Part shown: piece after piece, positions 1 through 7,616 of the stretch | How the letters are laid out: each line of letters starts with the position of its first letter | Position numbering within the stretch: the stretch's first letter is position 1 | Source of the DNA: Gordonibacter sp036659115 | GTDB taxonomy: Bacteria > Actinomycetota > Coriobacteriia > Coriobacteriales > Eggerthellaceae | DNA: 20,976 nt | Assembly: GCF_036659115.1 (NCBI RefSeq) | Contig: NZ_JAVXDF010000045.1 | Direction: 5' to 3' (one strand) | Position numbers and translations under genes: made by a program | Notes under the pieces: generated by a model | Told to the model about the DNA's origin: nothing | The model's input: the letters and a program-made list of their open reading frames with translations, nothing else | Database searches by the model: none

Positions 1-63
1 TCCCTACAGCATCACAATCCGCTAAAATGTGAACAACTTTTCTTAAAGAGGCTTTTTATAGCT

Positions 64-106
64 TTTACCGCACAACAGGTGTACTTTATAGGATGAGTGT
101 ACTCAT
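64..106 (+). promoter_or_regulatory. candidate promoter and inverted repeat upstream of V4R gene
   Basis: A TTTACC (64-69), 17-nt spacer, TATAGG (87-92) arrangement resembles a sigma-A promoter about 60 nt before the V4R start codon. The heptamer GTGTACT occurs at 79-85 and again at 97-103, on both sides of the -10. The second copy lies in a perfect inverted repeat, ATGAGT-GT-ACTCAT (93-106), which could be an operator at the start of transcription. The match to consensus is modest, so this is a suggestion. The remainder of 1-153 shows no gene. Confidence 0.35.
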
Positions 107-153
107 GATCGAGTGACCGCGGAAAAGCAATCTATTTGCAAAAGGAGCCGCAC

Positions 154-687
154 ATGTCAAACGTCTTCTCGCATTATCTTCACAGTGATTTTTCCTGGGA
201 TTCCCTCGGTGACATAAAAACCGGTCGAGGCAACTTAGGAGAGGACCTGCCTGTACTGGTATACCGTCTGATGGAGTATTCGCTGAATGACGTGCTCGTT
301 AAAAAGGAGGGTCAAGAATACTCTAACGAGATATTTCGCAAAGCCGGCTTGCTAGCCGGATCAGAGTTTGCCAAAAATGCACTCGACCTTACTCTCGACA
401 CCGACGAATTTGTCTCATCTCTGCAAAAAACGCTGGCAGAACTCAAAATCGGCATTCTCCGCATGGAGCAATTTAACCACGAGACCGGCGAGTTTATCCT
501 CACCATTGCCGAGGATCTCGATTGCAGCGGCCTTCCCCCCACCAACGAGGTAGTATGCACCTATGACGAAGGATTTCTCGCAGGCATCCTTAATGTATAC
601 AGCGGAAAGACCTATCGCGTTCGCGAAATCGACTGTTGGGCAAATGGCGCACGTGTCTGTCGATTCAACGGTATTGTTGAATCGTAG
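154..687 (+). CDS. V4R (4-vinyl reductase-like) domain sensory protein
   Basis: A 177-residue soluble protein with no signal peptide or membrane segment. The C-terminal half (about 90-173) matches the V4R fold. It has Cys124 and Cys135, a glycine-rich DEGFLAG stretch, and the terminal E-x-x-C-x-x-x-G-x-x-x-C-x-F signature (Glu158, Cys161, Gly165, Cys169) that in this family binds metal and forms part of a small-molecule pocket. V4R domains act as ligand-binding modules in regulators such as DmpR and PoxR; here the domain stands alone. The ATG at 154 was chosen because AAAGGAG (141-147) lies six nucleotides before it; a TTG at 136 is also in frame but has no ribosome binding site. The diguanylate cyclase starts 12 nt downstream, so I infer that this protein senses a ligand and modulates that enzyme. 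The ligand is unknown. Base composition is AT-richer than in the rest of the window. Confidence 0.85.
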   Translation: MSNVFSHYLHSDFSWDSLGDIKTGRGNLGEDLPVLVYRLMEYSLNDVLVKKEGQEYSNEIFRKAGLLAGSEFAKNALDLTLDTDEFVSSLQKTLAELKIGILRMEQFNHETGEFILTIAEDLDCSGLPPTNEVVCTYDEGFLAGILNVYSGKTYRVREIDCWANGARVCRFNGIVES

Positions 688-699
688 CATCTCGCAAAC

Positions 700-2049
700 A
701 TGGACGAATCGAACAACATCCATCAGGCAGTTGAGGGTCTATCCAACGCTCAGGTAGCCGACATCCTTTTCAATTGTCTCAAGGACATATTATTCTCGCC
801 TGACTCGGCCCGGATTGAATACGAGCGCCTCCCCAAAGCATTTAAGCAACTCGGAGAAGGTCTCGACTACTTGCTTCAATGCGTGAATGAGAACCGTTGT
901 TTCGTTACCCAACTTTCTCAAGGAAACCTCGACGCTCTCCCTCCTTCGATTGAAAACCCGATTTCTGCCCCCGCAAAAGAACTACAAGGTTCGCTGCGCC
1001 ACCTCGCTTGGCAAACCAAGCAGATAGCGCGGGGAGACTACAGTCAGCGAGTTGACTTTATGGGAGGTTTTTCTGAGGGATTCAATTCCATGGTATCCCA
1101 ACTTGCCGAACGGACAAGCAAGCTCGAAGACGCGCGCTCTGACGCCGAACGTCGCAACAAGGAGCTTTCTCAAATTCAAGATTTATTCCTCGTCGTCATG
1201 AATAATTCGCCCGATTACCTTGTCGTACTCGATTTGGAAACCAATGGGGAATACCTTATGAACGATATCGCGAAAACACTCAAAGAGACCAATCCTGCCT
1301 TGCCTCACGCCGTGCGCAAAGAGCTGTTCGCCCACTCACAAACCTATCGTACGGTCAACAGCAGGTGGGATCTTTCTGTATCCGTGCCCGATCTTAATAA
1401 TCCGTCATGCATGGTCGAGTTTCATTTCAACATTTTAACGTACCCCATGCTATGGGGCATGCGTCAAGCCATGGTGCATATCATCAGCGATCACACAGAC
1501 GAAGTCGAAAAAGAACGTGCTCTTATGTTCGATGCAAACACCGATCCTCTTACTAATCTTTTTAATCGTCGCTATGCGACAGAAAAACTCGATTCTTGGC
1601 TTCAGCAGGATATCCAGTTTTGCATCACCCTTATCGATATCGATCATCTCAAGTATTGCAACGACTCTTTCGGACACGAAAAAGGCGATACCTACTTACA
1701 CAATGTGGGCATATTTCTCTCCACCTACCTCGAAGACTCTGTACTCTGTCGCATGGGAGGCGATGAATTCCTGCTCATGACCAAGAATATCTCAGTACCT
1801 TACCAAGATGAGCAGTTGGAAGCCCTACGTTCCCGTTTTATGAAAGAGGGCATTGAGGGGTCTTCTTTAGTAGAACCCTTGCCATTCCCCCAAAGCTTCA
1901 GCTTCGGAACCAGTGAGCACCTCCCCCACAGTGGGATAACCTCCTCCGCTCTCCTTAAAGAGGCAGATGTTCGCATGTATCGATATAAGTCTCAATTCAA
2001 ACCCGCACTAGGAAGCACGATCGACTATCAAGAAACCCGACTAAGTTAA
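700..2049 (+). CDS. diguanylate cyclase, HAMP-like/PAS/GGDEF
   Basis: A 449-residue protein predicted to make cyclic di-GMP from two GTP. A helical N-terminus leads into a HAMP-like segment (about 98-150; ARGDYSQRVDFMGGF) and a coiled coil. A PAS-like domain (about 157-265) and a GGDEF domain (about 275-430) follow. The active-site motif GGDEF is intact at 353-357, and the metal and GTP residues in LIDIDHLKYCNDSFGHEKGD are present. The usual inhibitory site RxxD before GGDEF is absent (Leu344 and Ser347 occupy those positions), so feedback inhibition by product is probably lost. There is no EAL domain. I see no convincing transmembrane helix, so the HAMP-like part is probably a cytoplasmic relay. 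The gene lacks a clear ribosome binding site and is likely translationally coupled to the V4R gene just upstream. It converges on the LuxR gene, with 82 bp between them and no strong terminator. Confidence 0.93.
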   Translation: MDESNNIHQAVEGLSNAQVADILFNCLKDILFSPDSARIEYERLPKAFKQLGEGLDYLLQCVNENRCFVTQLSQGNLDALPPSIENPISAPAKELQGSLRHLAWQTKQIARGDYSQRVDFMGGFSEGFNSMVSQLAERTSKLEDARSDAERRNKELSQIQDLFLVVMNNSPDYLVVLDLETNGEYLMNDIAKTLKETNPALPHAVRKELFAHSQTYRTVNSRWDLSVSVPDLNNPSCMVEFHFNILTYPMLWGMRQAMVHIISDHTDEVEKERALMFDANTDPLTNLFNRRYATEKLDSWLQQDIQFCITLIDIDHLKYCNDSFGHEKGDTYLHNVGIFLSTYLEDSVLCRMGGDEFLLMTKNISVPYQDEQLEALRSRFMKEGIEGSSLVEPLPFPQSFSFGTSEHLPHSGITSSALLKEADVRMYRYKSQFKPALGSTIDYQETRLS

Positions 2050-2131
2050 ATCTTAATCAGCGCAAACACCTACCCTGTGTACTCTGAAGCAACACGCACA
2101 ACCCAATCCCGAGAAGCGGACACTGTGAAGT

Positions 2132-3547
2132 TCAAACGGTTTCGTCTGTCCCTTCCAGCAACGCATGCAGTTCGTCGCGGCTGTGCACGCCGAGCTTGCG
2201 ATAGATGTGGCTGATGTGTGCCTTGATGGTGCCATGGGCCACAAATAGGTCCTTCTCGATTTCTGCCATCGATTCACGACGGGCAAGAAGCTGCAACACC
2301 TCTTCCTCGCGCGGGCTCAAATCGTGTGCGTGCGACAACATGGCCACGCGCAGGGCTAGCTGAGGCGAAGAAGGCCCGTCGCTCTCGGAAAAGGGATCGC
2401 CCGACACGGCAATGCCCCACCGCGCAGACAGGCCGCGCTCGGTGAACAGAATGGCCGTGAAAATGACGACCATGACAATAACGACGCCCGTATAGATGAC
2501 CGACGTCGTCTGCTCGCCCGCGTGCGAGGACAGCACCGCAAGCAGGCCCCAGCCCAAAAGCTCGACGATGTAGCGGATGCCTCGCTCAATGCCGCTGATC
2601 CACACGGCGCTGATACCGAAGCGGTACGTGATGCTGCTCAACACGATCATGATGAACATGGACAGCATCGTGTAGCCCGCGTCGTAGCACATGGCCATGA
2701 TCTCGGGATTGGCGCCAAAGGAGGGCGTCACGAACAGGAAGCCGATGATGAACAGCGGGAAGGCGAGCTGGTAGATGGTATCAAAGTTGAACCATTTCGA
2801 AGCCGAAAGCACGCCGAAGAACACCAGGGCGCATACGAAAATCGCCCCCACAAGGTTGCCTGTGACCAGGGGTTGCGCGGGCAGCGTGCCGAAGCCACCG
2901 GCAAACGTGCACACCGACATGAGCAAGATGGGCTTCCAGGGAAACGAGTACGATGCCCCCTGCTTCGCTTTCTGGGGAAGGTCGTGAGAGGGCAAGCGCC
3001 TCATACTGGCCTTGACGCACGCAAGCGAAACCAGCGGCAGCACGATGGCAAAGAACGCCAGATAGGCTGCATCCATACCCACGAACAGCCACTTCAACGC
3101 CTCTCCGAAGATAATGGCCATGGCGTGGTACAAGGCCACGCGCAACGGGTTCAGTGACCCATAGAATTCCGCCCACATGAGGATAAGCGCTCCGAGGCCA
3201 GCACCTGCGCAGACCAGGCCAACCCATTTCAACGCATCGCCCTGCATGCCGAAGCAAGCTGCCACCACCAACGCAGACCCGCCCACCATCGCGACAGCGG
3301 CCGCGCGCCCGATGACTCGGTTCGACCACAGCGGCACCACTTTGCGCGCTGCAAAGGCAAGCGCAAAACACACGATGCCGATGGCTCCCTCGAACAGGAA
3401 GTAGTCGAACACGCCAATGGTGGGAAAGGCATCGTAGCGGAAGAAGGTGGCAAGCCAAGCGCGGTAGACTCCCACGCCCATAAACACGAGCGGAATGGCG
3501 GCCACGCGTCCGAACACGCCTTTCCACCGCTCTATGAAATCTTGCAT
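2132..3547 (-). CDS. membrane-embedded LuxR-family transcriptional regulator
   Basis: A 471-residue protein in two parts. Residues 1 to about 385 contain roughly a dozen hydrophobic segments resembling a transporter-like membrane bundle. Residues 410-465 form a LuxR/GerE helix-turn-helix (LSPREEEVLQLLARR, then GTIKAHISHIYRKLGV). Such fusions are abundant in Eggerthellaceae, commonly beside respiratory reductase genes. The membrane part is thought to sense an extracellular or membrane-soluble compound, though this is family-level inference. The gene is divergent from the Tat-exported flavin reductase across a 300-bp spacer, so the reductase is its most likely target. The ATG at 3547 follows an AGGAAGG-like ribosome binding site about 10 nt away. 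There is no receiver domain, so it is not a classical two-component regulator. The inducing ligand cannot be read from sequence. Confidence 0.9.
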   Translation of the reverse strand: MQDFIERWKGVFGRVAAIPLVFMGVGVYRAWLATFFRYDAFPTIGVFDYFLFEGAIGIVCFALAFAARKVVPLWSNRVIGRAAAVAMVGGSALVVAACFGMQGDALKWVGLVCAGAGLGALILMWAEFYGSLNPLRVALYHAMAIIFGEALKWLFVGMDAAYLAFFAIVLPLVSLACVKASMRRLPSHDLPQKAKQGASYSFPWKPILLMSVCTFAGGFGTLPAQPLVTGNLVGAIFVCALVFFGVLSASKWFNFDTIYQLAFPLFIIGFLFVTPSFGANPEIMAMCYDAGYTMLSMFIMIVLSSITYRFGISAVWISGIERGIRYIVELLGWGLLAVLSSHAGEQTTSVIYTGVVIVMVVIFTAILFTERGLSARWGIAVSGDPFSESDGPSSPQLALRVAMLSHAHDLSPREEEVLQLLARRESMAEIEKDLFVAHGTIKAHISHIYRKLGVHSRDELHALLEGTDETV

Positions 3548-3637
3548 GGCGCTTCGCCTTCCTGCGGTTTCGCTTCCCCGTGCCTAACTGCGACCTGACA
3601 ACCGGTTCCATCATAGCGAAACAGCCCTGTTGGACAA

Positions 3638-3683
3638 GGGGTTAAAGGAGGGTTAAGGATTTAACCTCCCTGGATAATTGTCC
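3638..3683. promoter_or_regulatory. candidate operator cluster between LuxR regulator and reductase
   Basis: Two tandem GGTTAA-type half-sites (3640-3645 and 3651-3656) are followed by the inverse TTAACC (3661-3666), giving GGTTAA-GGAT-TTAACC as a perfect inverted repeat. Next comes a near-palindrome GGATAATTGTCC (3672-3683, five of six pairs) that overlaps the proposed -35 box of the reductase promoter. This clustering in a divergent spacer fits binding by the neighbouring LuxR-type regulator. Which repeat is the true site is unknown. The rest of the spacer (3548-3853) holds no gene. Confidence 0.4.
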
Positions 3684-3705
3684 ATTTTTTCTAAGCTGAT
3701 AGGAT
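3678..3705 (+). promoter_or_regulatory. candidate promoter of flavin reductase gene
   Basis: TTGTCC (3678-3683) and TAGGAT (3700-3705) are separated by 16 nt and lie in the only AT-rich part of the spacer. Transcription would begin near 3712, leaving a leader of about 140 nt before the start codon at 3854. The -35 overlaps a near-palindrome, which would suit repression or activation by a dimeric regulator. Confidence 0.4.
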
Positions 3706-3853
3706 TTTGGGTGTTCGATCGAAACGGTTCGTCGCACGTATACGCAACCCGCGCCGTGCCGAAAGAACACCAGGGAGGGTGCTGGCACGGCAATCTATGC
3801 CAGCCACGTCGGCGGCACATCGCATGCAGCCGACCAACGTCAGGAGGATGTAC

Positions 3854-5668
3854 ATGACCGGATTATCACGCAGGAAGTTTCTCACGGGCAGTGCGCTGGC
3901 AGCCGTGGGCGGTACGCTGGCTTTGGCCGGATGCGCGCCGTCGGGTAAAAAGGACGAGGGTGGCTCGGGAGCGGCAGGCTCCGCCGCCGGCATAGGCAGC
4001 GGCATGGGCAAGCACGGCACTTTTAACGTCGAAGTCATGGTGACGGACGGAAAGCTCGACCGCATCACGGTACTCGATTCGCGCGAAACGCCCGGCATGG
4101 GCGACGCAGCGATGGACCGCCTCTCAAAGCTCATCGTGGACAACCAGACGCTCAACGTTGACACCGTATCGGGCGCCACGCTGTCCAGTATGGCGTTCAC
4201 CACGGCCGTGGCGCAGGCGCTCGATGCCGCCGGCCAGAAGTCGAGCGAGTGGAAGAAGCGCGACAAAGCCGAATACACAAGCGAGGTAAAACTTCCCACG
4301 TCCACCGATGTCGTGGTCGTAGGTGCGGGCGGTGCCGGTTTCGCAGCCGCCATCACGGCCGCGAACGAGGGCAAGAACGTCGTGCTCATGGAGAAGATGG
4401 GCATCTGCGGCGGCGACACCGCGCTGTCGGGCGGCGAGATGGCCGTACCGGGCAACTGGATTCAGAGCCACGAGGGCATTGCCGACTCTCCCGCCGATTT
4501 GGCCAAAGACATGCTGGTCGGCGGCGACGACAAGGGCGATCCCGCACTTGTGCAGGTTATCGCGGAAGGCGCGCTCGATGCTTCGCAGTGGCTCACATTC
4601 GAGGGCGGCGTTTCGTGGAAGCACGACCTCATGCAGTTCGGCGGCCACGCCATCAAGCGCTCCATCATCCCCATCACGCACAGCGGCTCCGAGATGACTT
4701 CCAAGCTGACCAAACGCGTGAACGAGATGGACGAGATCGTGCTCGTAACCGACACGCGCGCCACGGAGTTGGTCAAGGACGCCAGCGGTGCCGTGACCGG
4801 CGTGAAGATGCAAAACGGCATCACCGGCGAGGAAGCCACCGTCGCTTGCAAGGCCGTCGTGCTGGCCGCAGGCGGGTTCGGCTCGAACCTGGAGATGCGC
4901 AAGAAGTACAACCCTGCCATGGACGAGTCCATCCTGTCCACCGACTCGGTTGGAGCCACGGGCGACGGCATCGTCATGGCCGAGAAGATCGGCGCGAACC
5001 TCATCGACATGGAGTACATCCAGACCTACCCCGTGTGCGACCCTGAGACCGGAGCTCTGCTGTACGTAGGCGATATGCGCCTTGAGGACCGCGCCATCAT
5101 GATCAACAAGGAAGGCGACCGCTTCGTCGAGGAGCTCGATCGCCGCGACGTGCTGTCCAACGCCATCAAAAAGCAGACCGATGGCAAGGCCTATATGCTG
5201 TTCAATCAGAAGGAGGCCGACGAGACCGGCCTGCTGAAAACACATGCCGACGAGTATGAGAACCTCGAGGCACGCAAGGTCATCGTCAAGGCCGACACCC
5301 TCGAAGCCGCGGCCGAGCCGTTCGGCATCGATGCCGCTGAGTTGAAGAAAACCGTCGAGAAGTGGAACCAGTTCTGCAAGGACGGCAAGGACACCGACTT
5401 TAACTACCGCGCTAAGCTCGTCCCCATCGAGGAGGGCCCGTACTACCTCATGTCCTACAAGCCTGCCGTGCACTACACCATGGGCGGCCTGCATATCAAC
5501 ACCGACGCGCAAGTGCTCGACAACGCCGGTGCCGCCATCCCCGGCCTGTTCGCTGCCGGCGAGGTGGCCGGCCACAAGATGGGCACGAACCGTTTGGGAT
5601 CGTGTTCCATGTCCGACATCTACACGTTCGGCCGTATCGCCGGAAAGAACGCCGCTGCGCTCGCGTAA
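3854..5668 (+). CDS. Tat-exported FMN/FAD flavoprotein reductase (fumarate/urocanate reductase superfamily)
   Basis: A 604-residue secreted flavoprotein expected to reduce an activated C=C bond as terminal electron acceptor. The start at 3854 has AGGAGG (3842-3847) six nt upstream. SRRKFL (5-10) is a twin-arginine motif, and LAGC ending at Cys27 is a lipobox, so it is probably a Tat lipoprotein. An FMN-binding domain (about 50-125) carries D-T-V-S-G-A-T (103-109), the covalent flavinylation motif. The FAD domain starts at GAGGAG (157-162). By recalled comparison with Shewanella flavocytochrome c fumarate reductase, the catalytic acid Arg431 (in RRD), His540 (VHYTMGG) and Arg580 (TNRLG) are kept. 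The other substrate-binding His, in an R-x-H-R-P context, appears replaced by Ile271 in KRSIIP. Fumarate is therefore unlikely, and another enoate or related substrate is more probable. There is no CxxCH heme motif, so electrons must come from a separate donor. The divergent LuxR-type gene is the likely regulator. Confidence 0.92.
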   Translation: MTGLSRRKFLTGSALAAVGGTLALAGCAPSGKKDEGGSGAAGSAAGIGSGMGKHGTFNVEVMVTDGKLDRITVLDSRETPGMGDAAMDRLSKLIVDNQTLNVDTVSGATLSSMAFTTAVAQALDAAGQKSSEWKKRDKAEYTSEVKLPTSTDVVVVGAGGAGFAAAITAANEGKNVVLMEKMGICGGDTALSGGEMAVPGNWIQSHEGIADSPADLAKDMLVGGDDKGDPALVQVIAEGALDASQWLTFEGGVSWKHDLMQFGGHAIKRSIIPITHSGSEMTSKLTKRVNEMDEIVLVTDTRATELVKDASGAVTGVKMQNGITGEEATVACKAVVLAAGGFGSNLEMRKKYNPAMDESILSTDSVGATGDGIVMAEKIGANLIDMEYIQTYPVCDPETGALLYVGDMRLEDRAIMINKEGDRFVEELDRRDVLSNAIKKQTDGKAYMLFNQKEADETGLLKTHADEYENLEARKVIVKADTLEAAAEPFGIDAAELKKTVEKWNQFCKDGKDTDFNYRAKLVPIEEGPYYLMSYKPAVHYTMGGLHINTDAQVLDNAGAAIPGLFAAGEVAGHKMGTNRLGSCSMSDIYTFGRIAGKNAAALA

Positions 5669-5680
5669 GCTGGCACAGGC

Positions 5681-5721
5681 ATCGGGGTGCCCTCCCCTCC
5701 TTCCCCAAAGGGCACCCCGAT
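5681..5721 (+). terminator. strong stem-loop after flavin reductase
   Basis: A perfect 13-bp stem (ATCGGGGTGCCCT, 5681-5693, pairing with 5709-5721) encloses a 15-nt loop, starting 12 nt after the reductase stop codon. No U tract follows, so it may protect the mRNA 3' end or act as a weak terminator rather than a classical one. Confidence 0.6.
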
Positions 5722-5780
5722 ACGAAAGGAACAGCCCCTAGGGAATCGCACGTAGATAACCACCGCGTTCCCTGGCATCG

Positions 5781-5821
5781 AAAAAGCATCCCCTTCGTCT
5801 CGTTGCGAAGGGGATGCTTCT
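5781..5821 (-). terminator. intrinsic terminator of the molybdoenzyme operon
   Basis: A perfect 14-bp stem (AAGCATCCCCTTCG, 5784-5797, with 5806-5819) has an 8-nt loop. Read on the minus strand it ends in a T tract (plus-strand A5781-A5785), as expected for an intrinsic terminator about 130 nt after the last gene of the minus-strand operon. On the plus strand only a weak TTCTGTT follows, so it may also back up the reductase terminator. A smaller 7-bp stem lies next to it at 5823-5844. Confidence 0.75.
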
Positions 5822-5890
5822 GTTCGGGGCTCGTGAACCCCGAAGGAAAGAGCAGCGCCTTAGTCTTACAGGCCTTGAGCCAACCACCCT

Positions 5891-5920
5891 GTTGACCGAC
5901 CTTTGGTTGACCGCCCTTTG
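5891..5920. repeat. two tandem 15-bp repeats
   Basis: GTTGACCGACCTTTG (5891-5905) is followed immediately by GTTGACCGCCCTTTG (5906-5920), with one difference. It lies between the napH-like stop codon and the operon terminator. No function is evident. Confidence 0.6.
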
Positions 5921-5950
5921 AAGAGTGATTCATGATTTGAAATCGCCTAA

Positions 5951-6808
5951 CTAAACCTGCAACGACTCCTTTTCATCGTTGCAAGCCGAAGGGGCGCTTT
6001 CCTTGAAGGCGAACTTGATAGACTTCGTCGGGCAGTTCTCGGTGCAGTCACCGCACAGCGTGCAGTCCCGCAGGACGGCCGCCGAGTCGTTGGCCGACAC
6101 ATCGATGCCCTCGGGGCACACGGTGGAGCAGGTGAGGCAGCCGTCGGGGGCGAGGCAGGTGGAGCAGCCGGCCTTCGGGCGCGCTCCGAAGCCGAGTTTG
6201 GCGCGCACCTTGGCCATGATGCCGAAGAAGAAGCCGAGCGGGCAGACGACCGCGCACCACTTTTTGAACAGGAAAAGCTCGGCTAACAGCATGAGCGGGA
6301 ACACGACCAACTCCCAGCCCGGCTGGAGCAGCACGAACACGCGGTTTGCGGCCCAGAGCGTGCCGAACACGAGACCGATGGGGCAGAACAGGCAGAACAC
6401 GGGGAACCTCACCACGAAGGACACGACCAGAAGAACCGCGAGCACGATGCCCTGGGTCTTGAGGCTGCCGGCGCTGCCGGCGGGCGCTGCCTCCACAACC
6501 TCGCCGGTACGCCCGAGGATGCCGCGCGGAGCCCTCCCTCCGAACACGTTCTTCAGCATCTGCGTAGGACACACCCAGGAGCAGAACACGCGTCCGAGAA
6601 AAAACACGATGGCCAGCACCGCAATCACGCCCGGCAGCAGGTGCCAGGGGACCGAGCCCGATGCAGCCGCGATCTGGGCAAAGCCGACAGGGCAGACTAC
6701 GCACAGCGTGCCGACCGGCAAAGCGCCCTCGAAGCGAGCAGAAGCCAGGGCCAACACGAGCACGCCCAAGGCCACCAGGATGCGCACGATGCGCCTATGC
6801 GTTTTCAT
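5951..6808 (-). CDS. napH: NapH-like membrane polyferredoxin (quinol dehydrogenase component)
   Basis: A 285-residue membrane iron-sulfur protein of the NapH/RdxA type. It has about four hydrophobic segments, cytoplasmic-type CxxxCP motifs (CSWVCP at 76-81, CAVVCP at 185-190) and CLFCP at 139-143. A C-terminal domain has two ferredoxin-type [4Fe-4S] signatures (Cys215 to Cys231, and Cys249/252/255/259). In nitrate reductase systems NapH oxidises membrane quinol and hands electrons to NapG. The ATG at 6808 was chosen because a G-rich GGGGGA sequence precedes it and because residues upstream of it duplicate the NapG tail frame. It overlaps the end of the upstream napG-like gene by 14 nt, indicating coupled translation. 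It is the last gene of the operon. The symbol reflects family resemblance; no nap catalytic gene is present here. Confidence 0.85.
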   Translation of the reverse strand: MKTHRRIVRILVALGVLVLALASARFEGALPVGTLCVVCPVGFAQIAAASGSVPWHLLPGVIAVLAIVFFLGRVFCSWVCPTQMLKNVFGGRAPRGILGRTGEVVEAAPAGSAGSLKTQGIVLAVLLVVSFVVRFPVFCLFCPIGLVFGTLWAANRVFVLLQPGWELVVFPLMLLAELFLFKKWCAVVCPLGFFFGIMAKVRAKLGFGARPKAGCSTCLAPDGCLTCSTVCPEGIDVSANDSAAVLRDCTLCGDCTENCPTKSIKFAFKESAPSACNDEKESLQV

Positions 6809-7589
6809 GGGAGTCCCCCTTCTGGCTCGATGTCGTTGCTGGCGCATGCGCAGCACTCGCATCACGCAGGGCATCGGGGCCATCGGGATGCTGCCCCAAC
6901 GAATGGGGAGCACGAGGCTTTGACACGGGAACGCGGCGACCCTCCGTCAGCTCCGCACTGGAAATGGTATCGCTCACCTGACCTGCGATGCTCGCACGCG
7001 AAACTACGACGATGCCCTTCGCCTCAACACCGGGATTGTAAGCGCGCAGGGAAGCCGAGGGGCACACCTCCTCACAGCGGCCGCAGCCGTCGCAATAGTC
7101 CGCGTGCACGACCGGTCGGTCATGGTCGTCCAGCGTTATGGCACCTTCCACCGGGCACTCGTCCTTGCACACCGTGCAGCCGGACCAATCCCACGCCACG
7201 CACGCGTCCTTCACCACCACCGCCACGCCCAGATCGCGCTCGAGCGCTCCGCCGAAGGACAGCGCACCGGTTGGGCACGCCTCGGTGCACTTCATGCAGA
7301 AGTTGCAGAAGCCGTTTTGGAACGCCAGCATCGGCGTACCATACCCTACGATGTTGTCCGCCAAGGGGACTGGCGTGACAATGCCGTAAGGGCACGCTTG
7401 CAAACAACGCTGACAGCGATCGCATGACGCGACCAGGCTTGCATTGGACGTTGCGCCCGGAGGACGCACAAACGCCTCATCGACCTGTTTTGTTAAGGCC
7501 CCGAATCCGCCCACGCCCACCATCGCCGCGCCTACGGCACCAACCACCAAGAATCCTCGGCGCGTTACGGCCTCCCCCACGTTCACCAT
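6795..7589 (-). CDS. napG: NapG-like Tat-exported four-cluster ferredoxin
   Basis: A 264-residue protein with a twin-arginine signal (TRRGFLVVGAVG, about 9-20) followed by four [4Fe-4S] motifs: Cys56/59/62/66, Cys95/98/101/105, Cys130 with 138/141/145, and Cys166/169/172/176. This layout is typical of NapG/MauM-type ferredoxins, which receive electrons from NapH and pass them to an extracytoplasmic acceptor. The C-terminal 65 residues are low-complexity, hydrophilic and without motif. The start is uncertain: ATG 7589 directly abuts GAGGAG, whereas an in-frame GTG at 7580 has better spacing. Either leaves the Tat motif intact. It lies 27 nt after torD and overlaps the napH-like gene. The partner enzyme is presumably the DmsA-like protein of the same operon or another exported reductase. 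Confidence 0.85.
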   Translation of the reverse strand: MVNVGEAVTRRGFLVVGAVGAAMVGVGGFGALTKQVDEAFVRPPGATSNASLVASCDRCQRCLQACPYGIVTPVPLADNIVGYGTPMLAFQNGFCNFCMKCTEACPTGALSFGGALERDLGVAVVVKDACVAWDWSGCTVCKDECPVEGAITLDDHDRPVVHADYCDGCGRCEEVCPSASLRAYNPGVEAKGIVVVSRASIAGQVSDTISSAELTEGRRVPVSKPRAPHSLGQHPDGPDALRDASAAHAPATTSSQKGDSHENA

Positions 7590-7616
7590 CTCCTCATTGC
7601 GTATCGAACCTACGAG

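Noticed and set aside
2781..3614. 277-residue second minus-strand frame across the LuxR gene
   Set aside because: Arg/His-rich shadow frame of the well-supported membrane regulator; it has no motif.
4124..5575. 483-residue open frame antisense to the flavin reductase
   Set aside because: It mirrors the codon pattern of the real gene, lacks a ribosome binding site and family motifs, and its composition (Val/Leu/His/Gly-rich) is typical of antisense frames in GC-rich genes.
5496..5933. 145-residue minus-strand frame after the napH-like gene
   Set aside because: No ribosome binding site, runs through the terminator stem-loops and into the antisense of the reductase; no recognisable domain.
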